DNA of 64,000 nt from Pseudarthrobacter cellobiosi (GCF_023913755.1 NZ_JAMXBJ010000047.1:1-64000); one strand, 5' to 3'. Positions 25,826 to 35,361 are shown, counted from the first letter of the stretch. Numbers and translations: made by a program. Notes: a model not told the origin generated them from the sequence alone.

Positions 25826-27289
25826 ATGAGCACTAAAGACATGACCCAATCGATCATGAGGCGCAAGCCCATCGACGACATTGAAGTGGAGAACAAGCAC
25901 AGCGGGCTTTTCAAGTCCCTCGGCCTCTGGCAGCTCACCGCCATCGGTGTCGGCGGCATTATCGGCGTCGGCATCTTCTCCCTGGCAGGGCTGGTGGCGG
26001 CAGGCAGCGAAGATGCACCGGGCGTGGGGCCCGCGGTGCTCTTCTCCTTCCTGATCGCCGGCCTGGCATCGGCGGCGGCAGCACTGTCCTACGCAGAGTT
26101 CGCCGGCATGATCCCCAGGGCTGGCTCCGCCTACACCTACGGCTACGTTGCTCTGGGTGAGGTGATTGGATGGTTCATCGGCTGGGACCTGCTGCTGGAG
26201 TACATCGCCATTGTTGCCGTGGTGGCCATCGGTATCTCGGGCTACTTCGACGCCTTCCTGTCCGGAATCGGCATCCATATGCCTATCTGGATGACGTCAA
26301 CGCCGGATGAGGGCAAGGGCGGCATTGTGAACCTTCCCGCCATCCTGGTCTGTCTTCTGGTGACCTGGATCCTCTCCCGCGGGACGAAAGCATTCGGCCG
26401 GTTCGAACTGGTGGCCGTTGCCGTCAAGGTTGTCCTGATCCTGTTCATTATCGGCCTCGGTGTTTTCTACATCGACACCAACAACTACAACCCGTTTATG
26501 CCCAGCGGCTTTGGGCCGGTCCTGGCCGGTTCCGCCACCGTCTTCTTCGCGGTGTTCGGGTACGACGCCATGAGTACCGCGGCGGAAGAGGCAACCGACG
26601 GCAAGAAGCACATGCCGAAGGCCATCATCCTGTCGCTGATCATTGCCATGCTGCTCTACGTCGCGGCCACCCTCGTCCTGACCGGCATGCAGAACTACCA
26701 GGACATCGATCCCAAGGCCGGATTTGCTTCCGCCTTCACCAGTGTGGGCCTGCCCGTCATCGCCACCATCATTTCTGTTTTCGCCGTCCTCTCCATCCTC
26801 ACGGTGATGCTGACCTTCCTCCTGGGCGTCACGCGTGTCTGGTTCTCCATGAGCCGCGATGGCCTGCTGCCAGGCTGGTTCGCCAAGACGGACCGGCACG
26901 GAACCCCGCAGCGCGTTACCTGGATTGCCGGCGTCGCCTCCGCCCTGCTGGCCGGCGTGTTCCCCATCAAGGCCGTCGCGGACCTCACGAACATTGGCAT
27001 CCTGGCCGCGTTCGTCGTCGTCTGCTTCGCCGTGATCGTGTTCCGCTACAAGAAGCCGGACGCCCCGCGCACCTTCCGCCTGCCGCTGATGCCCGTTATT
27101 CCGGCCTTCGGTGTGCTGGCGTCCGCCTTCCTCATGTTCCAGCTGCACTGGGAGACCTGGGCGCGGTTCGGTGTCTGGCTCGTCATCGGCCTGGCCATCT
27201 ACTTCTTCTACGGCCGCAAGCACTCCCTGATGAACCCGGACAGCCCGCGCCACGAGGAAGCCGTGGAGATGCACCGCCCCCTCAGCTGA
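25826..27289 (+). CDS. APC family amino acid permease
   Basis: A 487-residue transporter of the amino acid-polyamine-organocation family, cationic amino acid transporter-like, with 12 or more membrane helices. The glycine-rich helix 1 reads GVGGIIGVGIFSLAG (near residue 43), and SYAEFAGMIPRAGSAYTYGY follows. The substrate is not determined by sequence. Shared promoter sequence with putA makes proline or a precursor plausible, but that is inference. The ATG at 25826 has AGGAG before it. Confidence 0.9.
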   Translation: MSTKDMTQSIMRRKPIDDIEVENKHSGLFKSLGLWQLTAIGVGGIIGVGIFSLAGLVAAGSEDAPGVGPAVLFSFLIAGLASAAAALSYAEFAGMIPRAGSAYTYGYVALGEVIGWFIGWDLLLEYIAIVAVVAIGISGYFDAFLSGIGIHMPIWMTSTPDEGKGGIVNLPAILVCLLVTWILSRGTKAFGRFELVAVAVKVVLILFIIGLGVFYIDTNNYNPFMPSGFGPVLAGSATVFFAVFGYDAMSTAAEEATDGKKHMPKAIILSLIIAMLLYVAATLVLTGMQNYQDIDPKAGFASAFTSVGLPVIATIISVFAVLSILTVMLTFLLGVTRVWFSMSRDGLLPGWFAKTDRHGTPQRVTWIAGVASALLAGVFPIKAVADLTNIGILAAFVVVCFAVIVFRYKKPDAPRTFRLPLMPVIPAFGVLASAFLMFQLHWETWARFGVWLVIGLAIYFFYGRKHSLMNPDSPRHEEAVEMHRPLS

Positions 27290-27326
27290 CCCCCGGCCTC
27301 CCGGGCGTCCACCCGCCCCACCCCGG

Positions 27327-27522
27327 ACGCTCTCTCACTTCCTGCAGGTTTTTACCAAACGCTCTCTCACTTTCGGGGCGCGAATGACGAACCCTCTCTC
27401 ACATCCTGTGGGGGAGGGTTCGTCCGTTACTGGACGTTTTTCATTGAGTGCGAGAGCGTGCCCAAGAACTGCAGGAATTGAGAGAGGGTCGTGGAAAAGT
27501 GCGCAGGAAGTGAGAGAGGGTT
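27327..27522. repeat. GAGAGCGT-family repeats, cluster 2, in two orientations
   Basis: Three minus-oriented cores (ACGCTCTCTCAC at 27327, a copy near 27359 and CCCTCTCTCAC near 27392) face three plus-oriented units (GAGCGT ending 27459, GAGGGT ending 27489 and 27521). Spacing is 30-33 bases. GCAGGAA(T/G)TGAGAGAGGGT matches the units at the window start. The outward arms can pair, so the region may fold as a long branched hairpin. Confidence 0.75.
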
Positions 27523-27607
27523 GCGCAAAAACAGGGGATTTCCTGACCGTTCGGACGGGATTTTGAACCGTTGGTTTTCCTAACCTGTATCGCTTAGAAA
27601 ACATCGC

Positions 27608-27636
27608 TTTATCTTATGTGACTGCAAGCTCATACT
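27608..27636 (+). promoter_or_regulatory. putA promoter
   Basis: TTTATC at 27608-27613 and CATACT at 27631-27636 are 17 bases apart, the same boxes and spacing as in the APC permease promoter. The matching block starts upstream at TTAGAA and runs to CATACTGATG. Confidence 0.7.
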
Positions 27637-27680
27637 GATGGATAAGACCCCTTCCACACCAAGGAAAGAACGAGCAAACC

Positions 27681-30600
27681 ATGACTCACACTGCAACGGA
27701 AGCCACCGGACAGACAGACGTCCCGCAGGCCCGTGCCCTCGCGGCGGACACCATCACCTTGGTGCGCCGCTGGCTGACCGAGGCTTCGAAAGTTCCTGTT
27801 GATGCCTCGGCCGAGCAGCTCGCCGGTGTGCTGAAGGACCCGAACGGCCTGGACTTCACCGTTGGCTTTGTGGACGGCGTGGTTCGTCCCGAAGACCTGC
27901 ACGTCGCTGCCCGCAACCTGACTGCCCTCGCGCCAAAGGTCCCGGCGTTCCTGCCCTGGTACATGCGCAGCGCCATCCGGCTCGGCGGCACCATGGCCCC
28001 GGTCCTGCCCCAGGTGGTCATCCCGATCGCCCGCCGCGTGCTCCGCGAAATGGTGGGCCACCTGATCGTCGACGCCACCGACGCCAAGCTGGGCCCGGCC
28101 ATCGCCAAGATCCGCAAGGACGGCATCAAGCTCAACGTGAACCTCCTCGGCGAGGCCGTCCTGGGCGAGCACGAGGCATCCCGGCGGCTCGCGGGAACCC
28201 ACACACTCCTGGCCCGCCCGGACGTGGACTACGTCTCCATCAAGGTTTCCTCCACCGTGGCCCCGCATTCCGCCTGGGCGTTCGACGAGGCCGTGGAGCA
28301 CGTCGTCGAGAAGCTCACGCCGCTGTTCACCAAAGCCGCGTCCTTCGCCGGTGAGGGGAAGAACGCCAAGTTCATCAACCTGGACATGGAGGAATACAAG
28401 GACCTGGACATGACCATCGCGGTCTTCACCCGGATCCTGGACAAGCCCGAGTTCAAGAACCTGGAGGCCGGCATCGTGCTGCAGGCCTACCTGCCCGACG
28501 CCCTTTCCGCCATGATCCGCCTGCAGGACTGGGCCGCCGAACGCCGCGCCAACGGCGGCGCCGCGATCAAGGTCCGCGTGGTCAAGGGCGCCAACTTGCC
28601 CATGGAACAGGTGGAATCCTCGCTGCATGACTGGCCGCTGGCCACCTGGCACACCAAGCAGGACTCGGACACCAACTACAAGCGCGTCATCAACTACTCG
28701 CTGCACCCAGACCGGATCAACAACGTCCGGATCGGCGTGGCCGGCCACAACCTCTTCGACATCGCCTTCGCCTGGCTGCTCGCGAAGCAGCGCGGCGTGG
28801 AGTCCGGCATCGAATTCGAGATGCTGCTGGGCATGGCGCAGGGCCAGGCCGAAGCGGTCAAGAAGGACGTCGGCTCGCTCCTGCTCTACACGCCGGTGGT
28901 GCACCCGGCCGAGTTCGACGTCGCCATCGCCTACCTGATCCGCCGCCTCGAAGAGGGCGCCAGCCAGGACAACTTCATGTCCGCCGTGTTTGAGCTCAGT
29001 GAAAACGAAGTGCTGTTCGAGCGCGAGAAGCAGCGCTTCCTCGCCTCCCTGGACACGCTCGACGACGAGGTCCCCCCGGCCAACCGGCAGCAGAACCGCA
29101 GCCTCCCGCCGCAGCCCCTGCCGCGTGACACGTTCGCGAACACCCCGGACACCGACCCGTCGCTGCCCGCCAACCGCAACTGGGGCCGGGCCATCCTGGA
29201 CCGCGTCCCGTCCTCCACTCTGGGCAACGCCGCCGTCGGGGCCGCAACCATCAGTGACGCGGACACCCTGAACGCCGTCATCGCCACCGCCGTCGAGAAG
29301 GGCAAGGCCTGGGGCGCCCTGACCGGCGACGAGCGCGCCGAGATCCTGCACCGCGCCGGCGACGTCCTCGAAGCCCGCCGCGCCGACCTCCTGGAGGTCA
29401 TGGCCAGCGAAACCGGCAAAACCATCGACCAGGGCGATCCGGAGGTCAGCGAAGCGGTGGACTTCGCGCACTACTATGCCGAGTCTGCCCGGAAGCTGGA
29501 AAAGGTCGACGGCGCCACGTTCGTCCCGGCCAAACTCACCGTGGTGACCCCGCCGTGGAACTTCCCGGTGGCCATCCCGGCAGGGTCCACCCTCGCGGCA
29601 CTCGCCGCCGGCTCCGCCGTCGTGATCAAACCCGCCAAGCAGGCCCGCCGCAGCGGTGCCGTGATGATCGAAGCGCTCTGGGAAGCCGGCGTGCCGCGCG
29701 ACGTGCTGACCATGGTCCAGCTCGGCGAGCGTGAACTCGGCCAGCAGCTGATCTCCCACCCCGCCGTGGACCGCGTGATCCTGACGGGCGGCTACGAGAC
29801 CGCCGAACTCTTCCGCTCCTTCCGGAAGGACCTGCCGCTGCTGGCCGAGACGAGCGGTAAAAACGCCATCATCGTCACCCCGAGTGCGGACCTGGACCTG
29901 GCCGCCAAGGACGTGGCGTACTCCGCGTTCGGCCACGCCGGCCAGAAGTGCTCCGCCGCGTCCCTGGTGATTCTGGTGGGATCGGTGGCCAAATCGAAGC
30001 GTTTCCACAACCAGCTGGTCGACGCCGTGACCTCGCTGAAGGTGGGTTACCCGCAGGACCCCACCAGCCAGATGGGCCCCATTATCGAGCCCGCCAACGG
30101 CAAGCTCCTGAACGCCCTCACCACCCTGGGCGAAGGCGAAACCTGGGCTGTGGAACCGAAGAAGCTCGACGAAACCGGCCGCCTGTGGAGCCCCGGCGTG
30201 CGCTACGGCGTCCGCCGCGGATCATACTTCCACCTCACCGAATTCTTCGGACCGGTCCTCGGCGTCATGGCCGCTGACACGCTCGAAGAGGCCATCGCCA
30301 TCCAGAACCAGATCGAGTACGGACTCACCGCCGGCCTGCACTCCCTGAACCCGGACGAGCTCGGCACCTGGCTGGACTCCATCCAGGCCGGCAACCTGTA
30401 CGTGAACCGCGGCATCACCGGCGCCATCGTGCAGCGCCAGCCCTTCGGCGGCTGGAAGAAATCCGCCGTCGGCGCCGGAACCAAGGCCGGCGGACCCAAC
30501 TACCTCGCCGGTCTCGGCGACTGGGTCAGTGCCGAAGCGTCAGCCTCGGCCGCCGTCACAAACGCGGGCGTGGGCCGCATTCTGAACGCCGCCGCAGAGG

Positions 30601-31160
30601 CCCTGGATCCGATCGGGCTTGAGTGGCTGCAGCGCTCGCTGGGGTCTGACGCACAGGCCTGGGCCCACGAGTTCGGCACCGCCAAGGACGTTTCCGGCCT
30701 GAGCGCGGAACGGAACATCTTCCGCTATCGCGCGCTGCCGGTCACCGTGCGGCTCTCCGAAGGTGCCCCGCTGGCCCACCTCGCGCGGACCGTGGCGGCC
30801 GGTGTCCTGGCCGGCTCGGCACTGACCGTGTCCACCGCCGTCGAACTTCCCGCCCAGCTGCGCGCCGTGCTCACCGGGCTGGACATCACGGTCACTGTGG
30901 AGTCCGACGCCGGCTGGCTGGCTTCGGCGGCACGCCTCGCCGCGGCGGGCAAACTGTCCGGCGCGCGGATCCGGCTCATCGGCGGCGACGCCACCGCCCT
31001 CGCCGAGGCCACGGACGGGCGTCCTGACCTGGCGATCTACGCCCACGCGGTCACCGAAGCCGGACGGGTAGAGCTGCTGCCGTTCTTGCACGAGCAGGCC
31101 ATCAGCATCACGGCCCACCGCTTCGGCACCCCGAACCATCTCTCCGATGAGCTGATCTAG
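27681..31160 (+). CDS. putA: Bifunctional proline dehydrogenase / P5C dehydrogenase
   Basis: A 1159-residue enzyme that oxidises proline to glutamate in two steps. Residues 80-460 form the FAD-dependent proline dehydrogenase barrel (IKLNVNLLGEAVLGEHEA, YLIRRLEEGASQDNFMSAVF). Residues 500-960 form the aldehyde dehydrogenase: PPWNFPVAIPAGSTLAALAA, the catalytic glutamate in LLAETSGKNA and the catalytic cysteine in FGHAGQKCSAASL. The last 200 residues are a less conserved tail. There is no N-terminal ribbon-helix-helix DNA-binding domain, so regulation must come from another protein. AAGGAAAG precedes the ATG; a terminator follows at 31186. Confidence 0.96.
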   Translation: MTHTATEATGQTDVPQARALAADTITLVRRWLTEASKVPVDASAEQLAGVLKDPNGLDFTVGFVDGVVRPEDLHVAARNLTALAPKVPAFLPWYMRSAIRLGGTMAPVLPQVVIPIARRVLREMVGHLIVDATDAKLGPAIAKIRKDGIKLNVNLLGEAVLGEHEASRRLAGTHTLLARPDVDYVSIKVSSTVAPHSAWAFDEAVEHVVEKLTPLFTKAASFAGEGKNAKFINLDMEEYKDLDMTIAVFTRILDKPEFKNLEAGIVLQAYLPDALSAMIRLQDWAAERRANGGAAIKVRVVKGANLPMEQVESSLHDWPLATWHTKQDSDTNYKRVINYSLHPDRINNVRIGVAGHNLFDIAFAWLLAKQRGVESGIEFEMLLGMAQGQAEAVKKDVGSLLLYTPVVHPAEFDVAIAYLIRRLEEGASQDNFMSAVFELSENEVLFEREKQRFLASLDTLDDEVPPANRQQNRSLPPQPLPRDTFANTPDTDPSLPANRNWGRAILDRVPSSTLGNAAVGAATISDADTLNAVIATAVEKGKAWGALTGDERAEILHRAGDVLEARRADLLEVMASETGKTIDQGDPEVSEAVDFAHYYAESARKLEKVDGATFVPAKLTVVTPPWNFPVAIPAGSTLAALAAGSAVVIKPAKQARRSGAVMIEALWEAGVPRDVLTMVQLGERELGQQLISHPAVDRVILTGGYETAELFRSFRKDLPLLAETSGKNAIIVTPSADLDLAAKDVAYSAFGHAGQKCSAASLVILVGSVAKSKRFHNQLVDAVTSLKVGYPQDPTSQMGPIIEPANGKLLNALTTLGEGETWAVEPKKLDETGRLWSPGVRYGVRRGSYFHLTEFFGPVLGVMAADTLEEAIAIQNQIEYGLTAGLHSLNPDELGTWLDSIQAGNLYVNRGITGAIVQRQPFGGWKKSAVGAGTKAGGPNYLAGLGDWVSAEASASAAVTNAGVGRILNAAAEALDPIGLEWLQRSLGSDAQAWAHEFGTAKDVSGLSAERNIFRYRALPVTVRLSEGAPLAHLARTVAAGVLAGSALTVSTAVELPAQLRAVLTGLDITVTVESDAGWLASAARLAAAGKLSGARIRLIGGDATALAEATDGRPDLAIYAHAVTEAGRVELLPFLHEQAISITAHRFGTPNHLSDELI

Positions 31161-31185
31161 GGCGGACCGGAACCCAACAAAACGA

Positions 31186-31224
31186 AAGGCCCGGTGGCCG
31201 CCATCGGGGCGGGTGCCGGGCCTT
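31186..31224 (+). terminator. putA terminator hairpin
   Basis: AAGGCCCGG pairs with CCGGGCCTT around a GC-rich loop, 25 bases after the putA stop. A short T-containing tail follows. Confidence 0.75.
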
Positions 31225-31288
31225 CGCTATTGAATAGTTGAGTAGTTATCCGGTGGCTGCGCTCGGCGAGCCTGGAGACCGTAGGTAA

Positions 31289-31603
31289 TCAGCCCAGATA
31301 CCAGCCTGGGGGAGTCCACGATGCCGGAACATTGTGGGCGGAGAAATCTTCGCAACGGGTGCAGGTGTAGGCGACTTCGCCCAGTGTCCTGACCGCCCCG
31401 TCACGCCGGTAAACCGGTGGAATGTAGGACTCGAGATAGATGAATTCATCCGTGCCACATTTGTCGCACGTGGGCTTGCCGATGTACTCGGCGGCCCGCG
31501 AAATACCGGCGTTATGGCTGGAATGATGCGTGACCAGCGGCCGTGCAGTGCTATGTCGCTGGGTATATACAGTGTGTAAATGGGTGTTCTCGGCTGTCGT
31601 CAT
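31289..31603 (-). CDS. Small zinc-ribbon-like protein
   Basis: A 104-residue protein of unknown function. Two CxxC pairs (CDKC near residue 46 and CTRC near 80) are spaced as in a zinc ribbon, and both lie in a hydrophilic protein with no signal or membrane segment. The first 35 residues are His/Thr-rich and look disordered. It stands alone between putA and a LysR gene. It could be a regulator or a small metal-binding accessory protein; no family name is claimed. Confidence 0.7.
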   Translation of the reverse strand: MTTAENTHLHTVYTQRHSTARPLVTHHSSHNAGISRAAEYIGKPTCDKCGTDEFIYLESYIPPVYRRDGAVRTLGEVAYTCTRCEDFSAHNVPASWTPPGWYLG

Positions 31604-31759
31604 TGGCTGCCTATCCCGAGTGCGGCCGCATCATGGGCTGCATGGCGCACTCGTAGTGTTGAACCGGCCACTGCTTGACCCATGGATATACCAGCATAGG
31701 CGAGGCGGGCTTTTACTTCAATGGTTCGTTTCCAGCCCTGATTCCTGCGGCAAATTCGG

Positions 31760-32614
31760 TCAAACCGACTTCTTGAGCGTCCGCCCGACGATGGTCTGGG
31801 TCAGCGCATCGATCACTTCGGCGTTGGCCAGCGGGTTACGGATCAGGGTGAAATCCACATCGCCCACTGGAGGCAGGTCGAACCGGCGGGTGATGATCTT
31901 GAGGTCTTCGGGAACCAGCGATGTCGGCATCACAGCCACGCCGATGCCTGCCCTGAGTGCCGCCAGGACGCCACTGATCTGCCGGGTAGTGCACGTGATC
32001 CGCCAGGTCCGGCCGCTTGATTCCAGTGCATCGATGGCCAATTTCCGGCTGAGGCTGGGGGAGGGGTAGGAGATCAGGGGTACGGGATGCCCGGGCTCCA
32101 GTGACGTCTGCTCCAGCCCCACCCAGGAAAAGGTATCGTGCTGGACCACGGTGCCGTCTTTGACGCCCGCCACCCACTTCACAAACACCAGGTCCAGCTG
32201 GCCAGCATTGAGTTTCTTATACAGCTGGTCGCTCTGGCCAACGGTGAGCTCAAGGTTGATCTGTGGATAGACCTGGCGGAACTCCCGAAGGATCCGGGGG
32301 AGACCGGTGATGGCCAGGTCGTCCGCCGTGCCGAACCGCAGCCGGCCCCGCATGGCCGAGCCGGAAAAGTAGCGTGTGGCGGCATCGTGGGCCGAAAGGA
32401 TGGTGCGGGCGAAGCCGGCCATCGCGTCACCGTTGTCCGTGAGCCGGACATCACGGGTGTCCCTGCTGATGAGGATGCGCTTCGCCGCCGTCTCCAGCTT
32501 GCGGACATGCTGGCTGACGGTCGGCTGTGCCAGGCCCAGGCGCTCCGCGGCCTTGGTGAAGCTGAGCGTCTCGGCCACGGCCAGGAAGGAACGGAGCTGG
32601 GTGGGTTCGTACAC
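31760..32614 (-). CDS. LysR family transcriptional regulator
   Basis: A 284-residue regulator. The N-terminal HTH (LRSFLAVAETLSFTKAAERL) is classical, followed by GLAQPTVSQHVRKLE and an effector domain from residue 90. The GTG start at 32614 lies behind AAAGGAG. It is divergent from an MFS exporter gene, and the gap carries a perfect 11-bp inverted repeat. The natural inference is control of that exporter. Confidence 0.92.
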   Translation of the reverse strand: MYEPTQLRSFLAVAETLSFTKAAERLGLAQPTVSQHVRKLETAAKRILISRDTRDVRLTDNGDAMAGFARTILSAHDAATRYFSGSAMRGRLRFGTADDLAITGLPRILREFRQVYPQINLELTVGQSDQLYKKLNAGQLDLVFVKWVAGVKDGTVVQHDTFSWVGLEQTSLEPGHPVPLISYPSPSLSRKLAIDALESSGRTWRITCTTRQISGVLAALRAGIGVAVMPTSLVPEDLKIITRRFDLPPVGDVDFTLIRNPLANAEVIDALTQTIVGRTLKKSV

Positions 32615-32641
32615 AGTGGACTCCTTTGGCTGCGGGCTGAC

Positions 32642-32667
32642 TGTCCACCCACGTCAGCGTGGGTGGA
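32642..32667. promoter_or_regulatory. Perfect 26-bp palindrome in the LysR/MFS gap
   Basis: GTCCACCCACG and CGTGGGTGGAC pair perfectly over 11 bp around TCAG. It begins 28 bases upstream of the LysR gene start. It could be an operator for the divergent pair or a hairpin in the LysR leader RNA. Confidence 0.65.
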
Positions 32668-32776
32668 CATTACGCTTTGCAATGGCAGTTATAGTCGCGA
32701 TAGGGCTGCATAATCATCTGGAACCAGCCTAGCGTGGGAAGCATCCCAGTCCGCCCGCTTCCCTGAGGACATCCCT

Positions 32777-34165
32777 GTGGCACCCCCACCGCCAACGTCG
32801 GCAACCGTCAGCCAGCCCGTCATCGACTCCGCCTCCGCGTCCGCTACCGCCGCCTCCGCCCAGACCCAACCCATCGCCGTCGTCAGTGAACACCTCCCCT
32901 GGCGGCACACGTTTATCTCCCTGAAAGTCCCCAATTTCCGCATCTTCGCGATCGGGCACTTTGTCGCCGTCGTCGCCCTCTGGATGCAGCGGATCGCCCA
33001 GGACTGGCTGGTGCTGGAACTGTCCGGTTCCGTCACCGCCGTGGGCATCACCGTGGCCCTGCAGTTCATGCCGTCGCTGCTGTTGGGGCCGTGGGGCGGC
33101 ATGATGGCGGACCGGTTCGCCAAGCGCCGGATCCTCATCCTGTGCCAGAGCCTCGCCGCGGTCCTCGCGGCAGCGCTCGCCGTGCTTGCCCTGACCGGCG
33201 CCATCGAAGTGTGGCACGTGTACGTCATCGCGCTGCTGCTGGGCCTGGTCACCGTACTGGATCAGCCCGCGCGCCAGGTGTTCGTCAACGAACTGGTGGG
33301 CCCCAGGTACCTCCGGAACGCCATCAGCGTCAACTCCACCACGTTCCAGCTGGGCGGGCTGATCGGTCCGGCACTGGCGGGACTGCTGCTCACCGCTGTC
33401 GGCGCCGGCTGGGCCTTCGCCGCGAATGCGCTGGCCTGCTGCTCCACGGTGGCCATGCTGCTGCTCCTGCGCAAGGACCAGCTGTTCGTCAGCGCTCCCG
33501 CGCCCAAGAAGAAGGGCATGCTGCGCGAAGGACTGCAGTACGCGCTCAGCAAGCCCACCATCTACTGGCCATGGCTGATGGCCGGCTTCATCTCCGTGTT
33601 CGCCATGAGCCTGCCGGTCCTGCTTGCCGCGTTCGCGGACCACGTGTTCGACGTCGGCGCCGGCGGCTATGGCCTGCTGAACGCCCTGGTGGCATTGGGG
33701 GCGTTGGCCGGTGCTGTCGCGTCCACGCGGCGCCGCCAGCTGCGGCTCCGCTCGGTGGTGTTCTGCGCCGGAATGTACGGCCTGATGCTGTGCCTGGCCG
33801 CGCTGGCGCCGTCCATGCTCTGGTTCAGCGTGGTGATGGTCCTGTCCGGATTCTGGTGCCTGATGTTCCTCACCGGCTCCAACCAGCTCGTCCAGATCAG
33901 CTCCAACATGGGCATCCGGGGCCGGGTCATGAGCCTGTACATCATGGTGCTGATCGGTGGCCAGGCCATCGGCGGGCCCATGCTCGGCTGGATCGCCGAG
34001 CACGTGGACCCGCACGTGGCACTCATGGTGTCCGGAGGGGTGCCGTCGCTCGCCGCGGTGACTGTCGCCGTCGTCCTGGCCCGAAAAGGCGCGCTGGCGC
34101 TCAGGGTGGACCTCAAGGACCGCCGCCACCCAATGCGGATCGTCAGCCGAGTGGCCGCGGCGTAA
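32777..34165 (+). CDS. MFS transporter (EntS-like)
   Basis: A 462-residue major facilitator with about 12 membrane helices after a 45-residue Ser/Ala-rich cytoplasmic tail. The MFS motif A loop reads GGMMADRFAKRRILI, and the DQPARQVFVNELVGP stretch is typical of the MFS_3/EntS exporter branch. Substrates in that branch include siderophores and drugs. GTG start at 32777, with GAGG upstream. It is paired with a divergent LysR gene. Confidence 0.88.
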   Translation: MAPPPPTSATVSQPVIDSASASATAASAQTQPIAVVSEHLPWRHTFISLKVPNFRIFAIGHFVAVVALWMQRIAQDWLVLELSGSVTAVGITVALQFMPSLLLGPWGGMMADRFAKRRILILCQSLAAVLAAALAVLALTGAIEVWHVYVIALLLGLVTVLDQPARQVFVNELVGPRYLRNAISVNSTTFQLGGLIGPALAGLLLTAVGAGWAFAANALACCSTVAMLLLLRKDQLFVSAPAPKKKGMLREGLQYALSKPTIYWPWLMAGFISVFAMSLPVLLAAFADHVFDVGAGGYGLLNALVALGALAGAVASTRRRQLRLRSVVFCAGMYGLMLCLAALAPSMLWFSVVMVLSGFWCLMFLTGSNQLVQISSNMGIRGRVMSLYIMVLIGGQAIGGPMLGWIAEHVDPHVALMVSGGVPSLAAVTVAVVLARKGALALRVDLKDRRHPMRIVSRVAAA

Positions 34166-34206
34166 AGGGCCGCGGCGTAGTGGCCGCGGCCCCACGGGGG
34201 GGCTGG

Positions 34207-35361
34207 TTAAGAGGGCAGGTGCGGGTAGTCGGCCTCGCGCCGCTGGAACTCCAGCACGTCCTTGTTGAGGACCACGCCCTCGCGGATTTCGATGGCGCGG
34301 GAAATGGTTTCGTTCCCGTCCCACTCCGCGGGGCCGCCGATGACCGTCTCAAGGAACGGCAGCAGGGCCTGGCTGATCTCCCAGCTGGAGGAATTCCAGA
34401 GGTAGGACGGGCTGTGGTCCACCGCGTAATAGTTGATGTGGTCGCCGATGGTAAACATCGGTTCGGCGAACGTGGTGGACCGCGCCCAGCTGAAGCCCAT
34501 GCCCTCGTCGCATGACACGTCGACCACGAGGCTGCCCGGGCTGAACGCCGCGAGGTCCTCAGCCCGCAAGTACGTCAGCGGATTGTTCGGGTCCTGCAGC
34601 GTGCAGTTGACCACGATGTCGCTTTCGGCCAGGAACGGCGCCAGCGGAACGCGGCCCCGCTCGGTGATGACCTGGCTCAGGAAGGGGGCCTTGTCGTCGT
34701 GATCAAACTGGACGATGTTCACCGAGTGGATCGGGGCGCCAACGGCCGCAACTCCGCGGTTGGTCAGCACCTGCACGTCATGGATGCCGTGCGCGTTCAG
34801 CGCGGTCACGGCGCCGCGGGCGGTCGCGCCGAAGCCGATCACCACGGCACTGAGCCGGCGGCCGTAGTCACCCGTGGAGCCGGTGAGCGAGAGCGCATGA
34901 AGCACCGAGCAGTAGCCGGCCAGCTCGTTGTTTTTGTGGAAGACGTGAAGCCCGAATCCGCCGTCGCTCGCCCAGTGGTTCATCGCTTCGAAGGCGATGA
35001 GCGTGAGCTTCTTGTCGATGGCCAGCTGGGTGATGGCGCGGTCCTGGACACAGTGCGGCCAGCCCCAAAGGATCTGGCCGTCGCGCAGTTCCGCGAGGTC
35101 CTCCGGCTGCGGTTTGGGCAGGAGTACGACGTCGGCCTCCGCCAGCAGCGCTTCCTTGGTGGCCATTTTGCCCACGAGGGTTGAGAGCTGGTCATCCGAG
35201 ACGCCGAAGCGCTCACCATAGCCCTGCTCCAGGATGATGCGCTGGCGTAGTTCCGGAGCGATCCGCTCGAAATGCAGGGGGTGGATGGGGAGGCGGCGTT
35301 CGTCCGGTTTCCGGGTGGATGCCAGGACGCCCAAGGTCAGGTGGCTCTGTTGGCCACTCAC
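34207..35361 (-). CDS. N5-(carboxyethyl)ornithine synthase family protein
   Basis: A 384-residue NAD(P)-binding protein related to alanine dehydrogenase. The first part has LGVLASTRKPDERRLPIHP with the conserved K and E region, and a Rossmann segment reads SAVVIGFGATARGAVTALN (near residue 170). In characterised relatives the enzyme makes N5-(1-carboxyethyl)ornithine from ornithine and pyruvate. The match to that family is good, but activity is not shown by sequence alone. The GTG start at 35361 overlaps the stop of the small basic gene upstream (GTGA). Confidence 0.85.
   Translation of the reverse strand: MSGQQSHLTLGVLASTRKPDERRLPIHPLHFERIAPELRQRIILEQGYGERFGVSDDQLSTLVGKMATKEALLAEADVVLLPKPQPEDLAELRDGQILWGWPHCVQDRAITQLAIDKKLTLIAFEAMNHWASDGGFGLHVFHKNNELAGYCSVLHALSLTGSTGDYGRRLSAVVIGFGATARGAVTALNAHGIHDVQVLTNRGVAAVGAPIHSVNIVQFDHDDKAPFLSQVITERGRVPLAPFLAESDIVVNCTLQDPNNPLTYLRAEDLAAFSPGSLVVDVSCDEGMGFSWARSTTFAEPMFTIGDHINYYAVDHSPSYLWNSSSWEISQALLPFLETVIGGPAEWDGNETISRAIEIREGVVLNKDVLEFQRREADYPHLPS

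Larger units (their letters stand above)
27290..27680. other. Repeat-bearing gap before putA
   Basis: No gene is visible. The first 230 bases contain the two-sided 32-bp repeat cluster (27327-27522). The last 80 bases hold the putA promoter and ribosome site. Stretches between are AT-richer than the coding DNA around them. Confidence 0.6.

Noticed and set aside
27327..27522. CRISPR-like regular repeats
   Set aside because: Units are degenerate, appear in both orientations, and leave only about 10-14 variable bases; no cas genes are near.
27630..30008. 792-codon minus-strand frame opposite putA
   Set aside because: It mirrors third-position GC of putA, has no ribosome site and a composition rich in G, V, D and H; it is a shadow frame.
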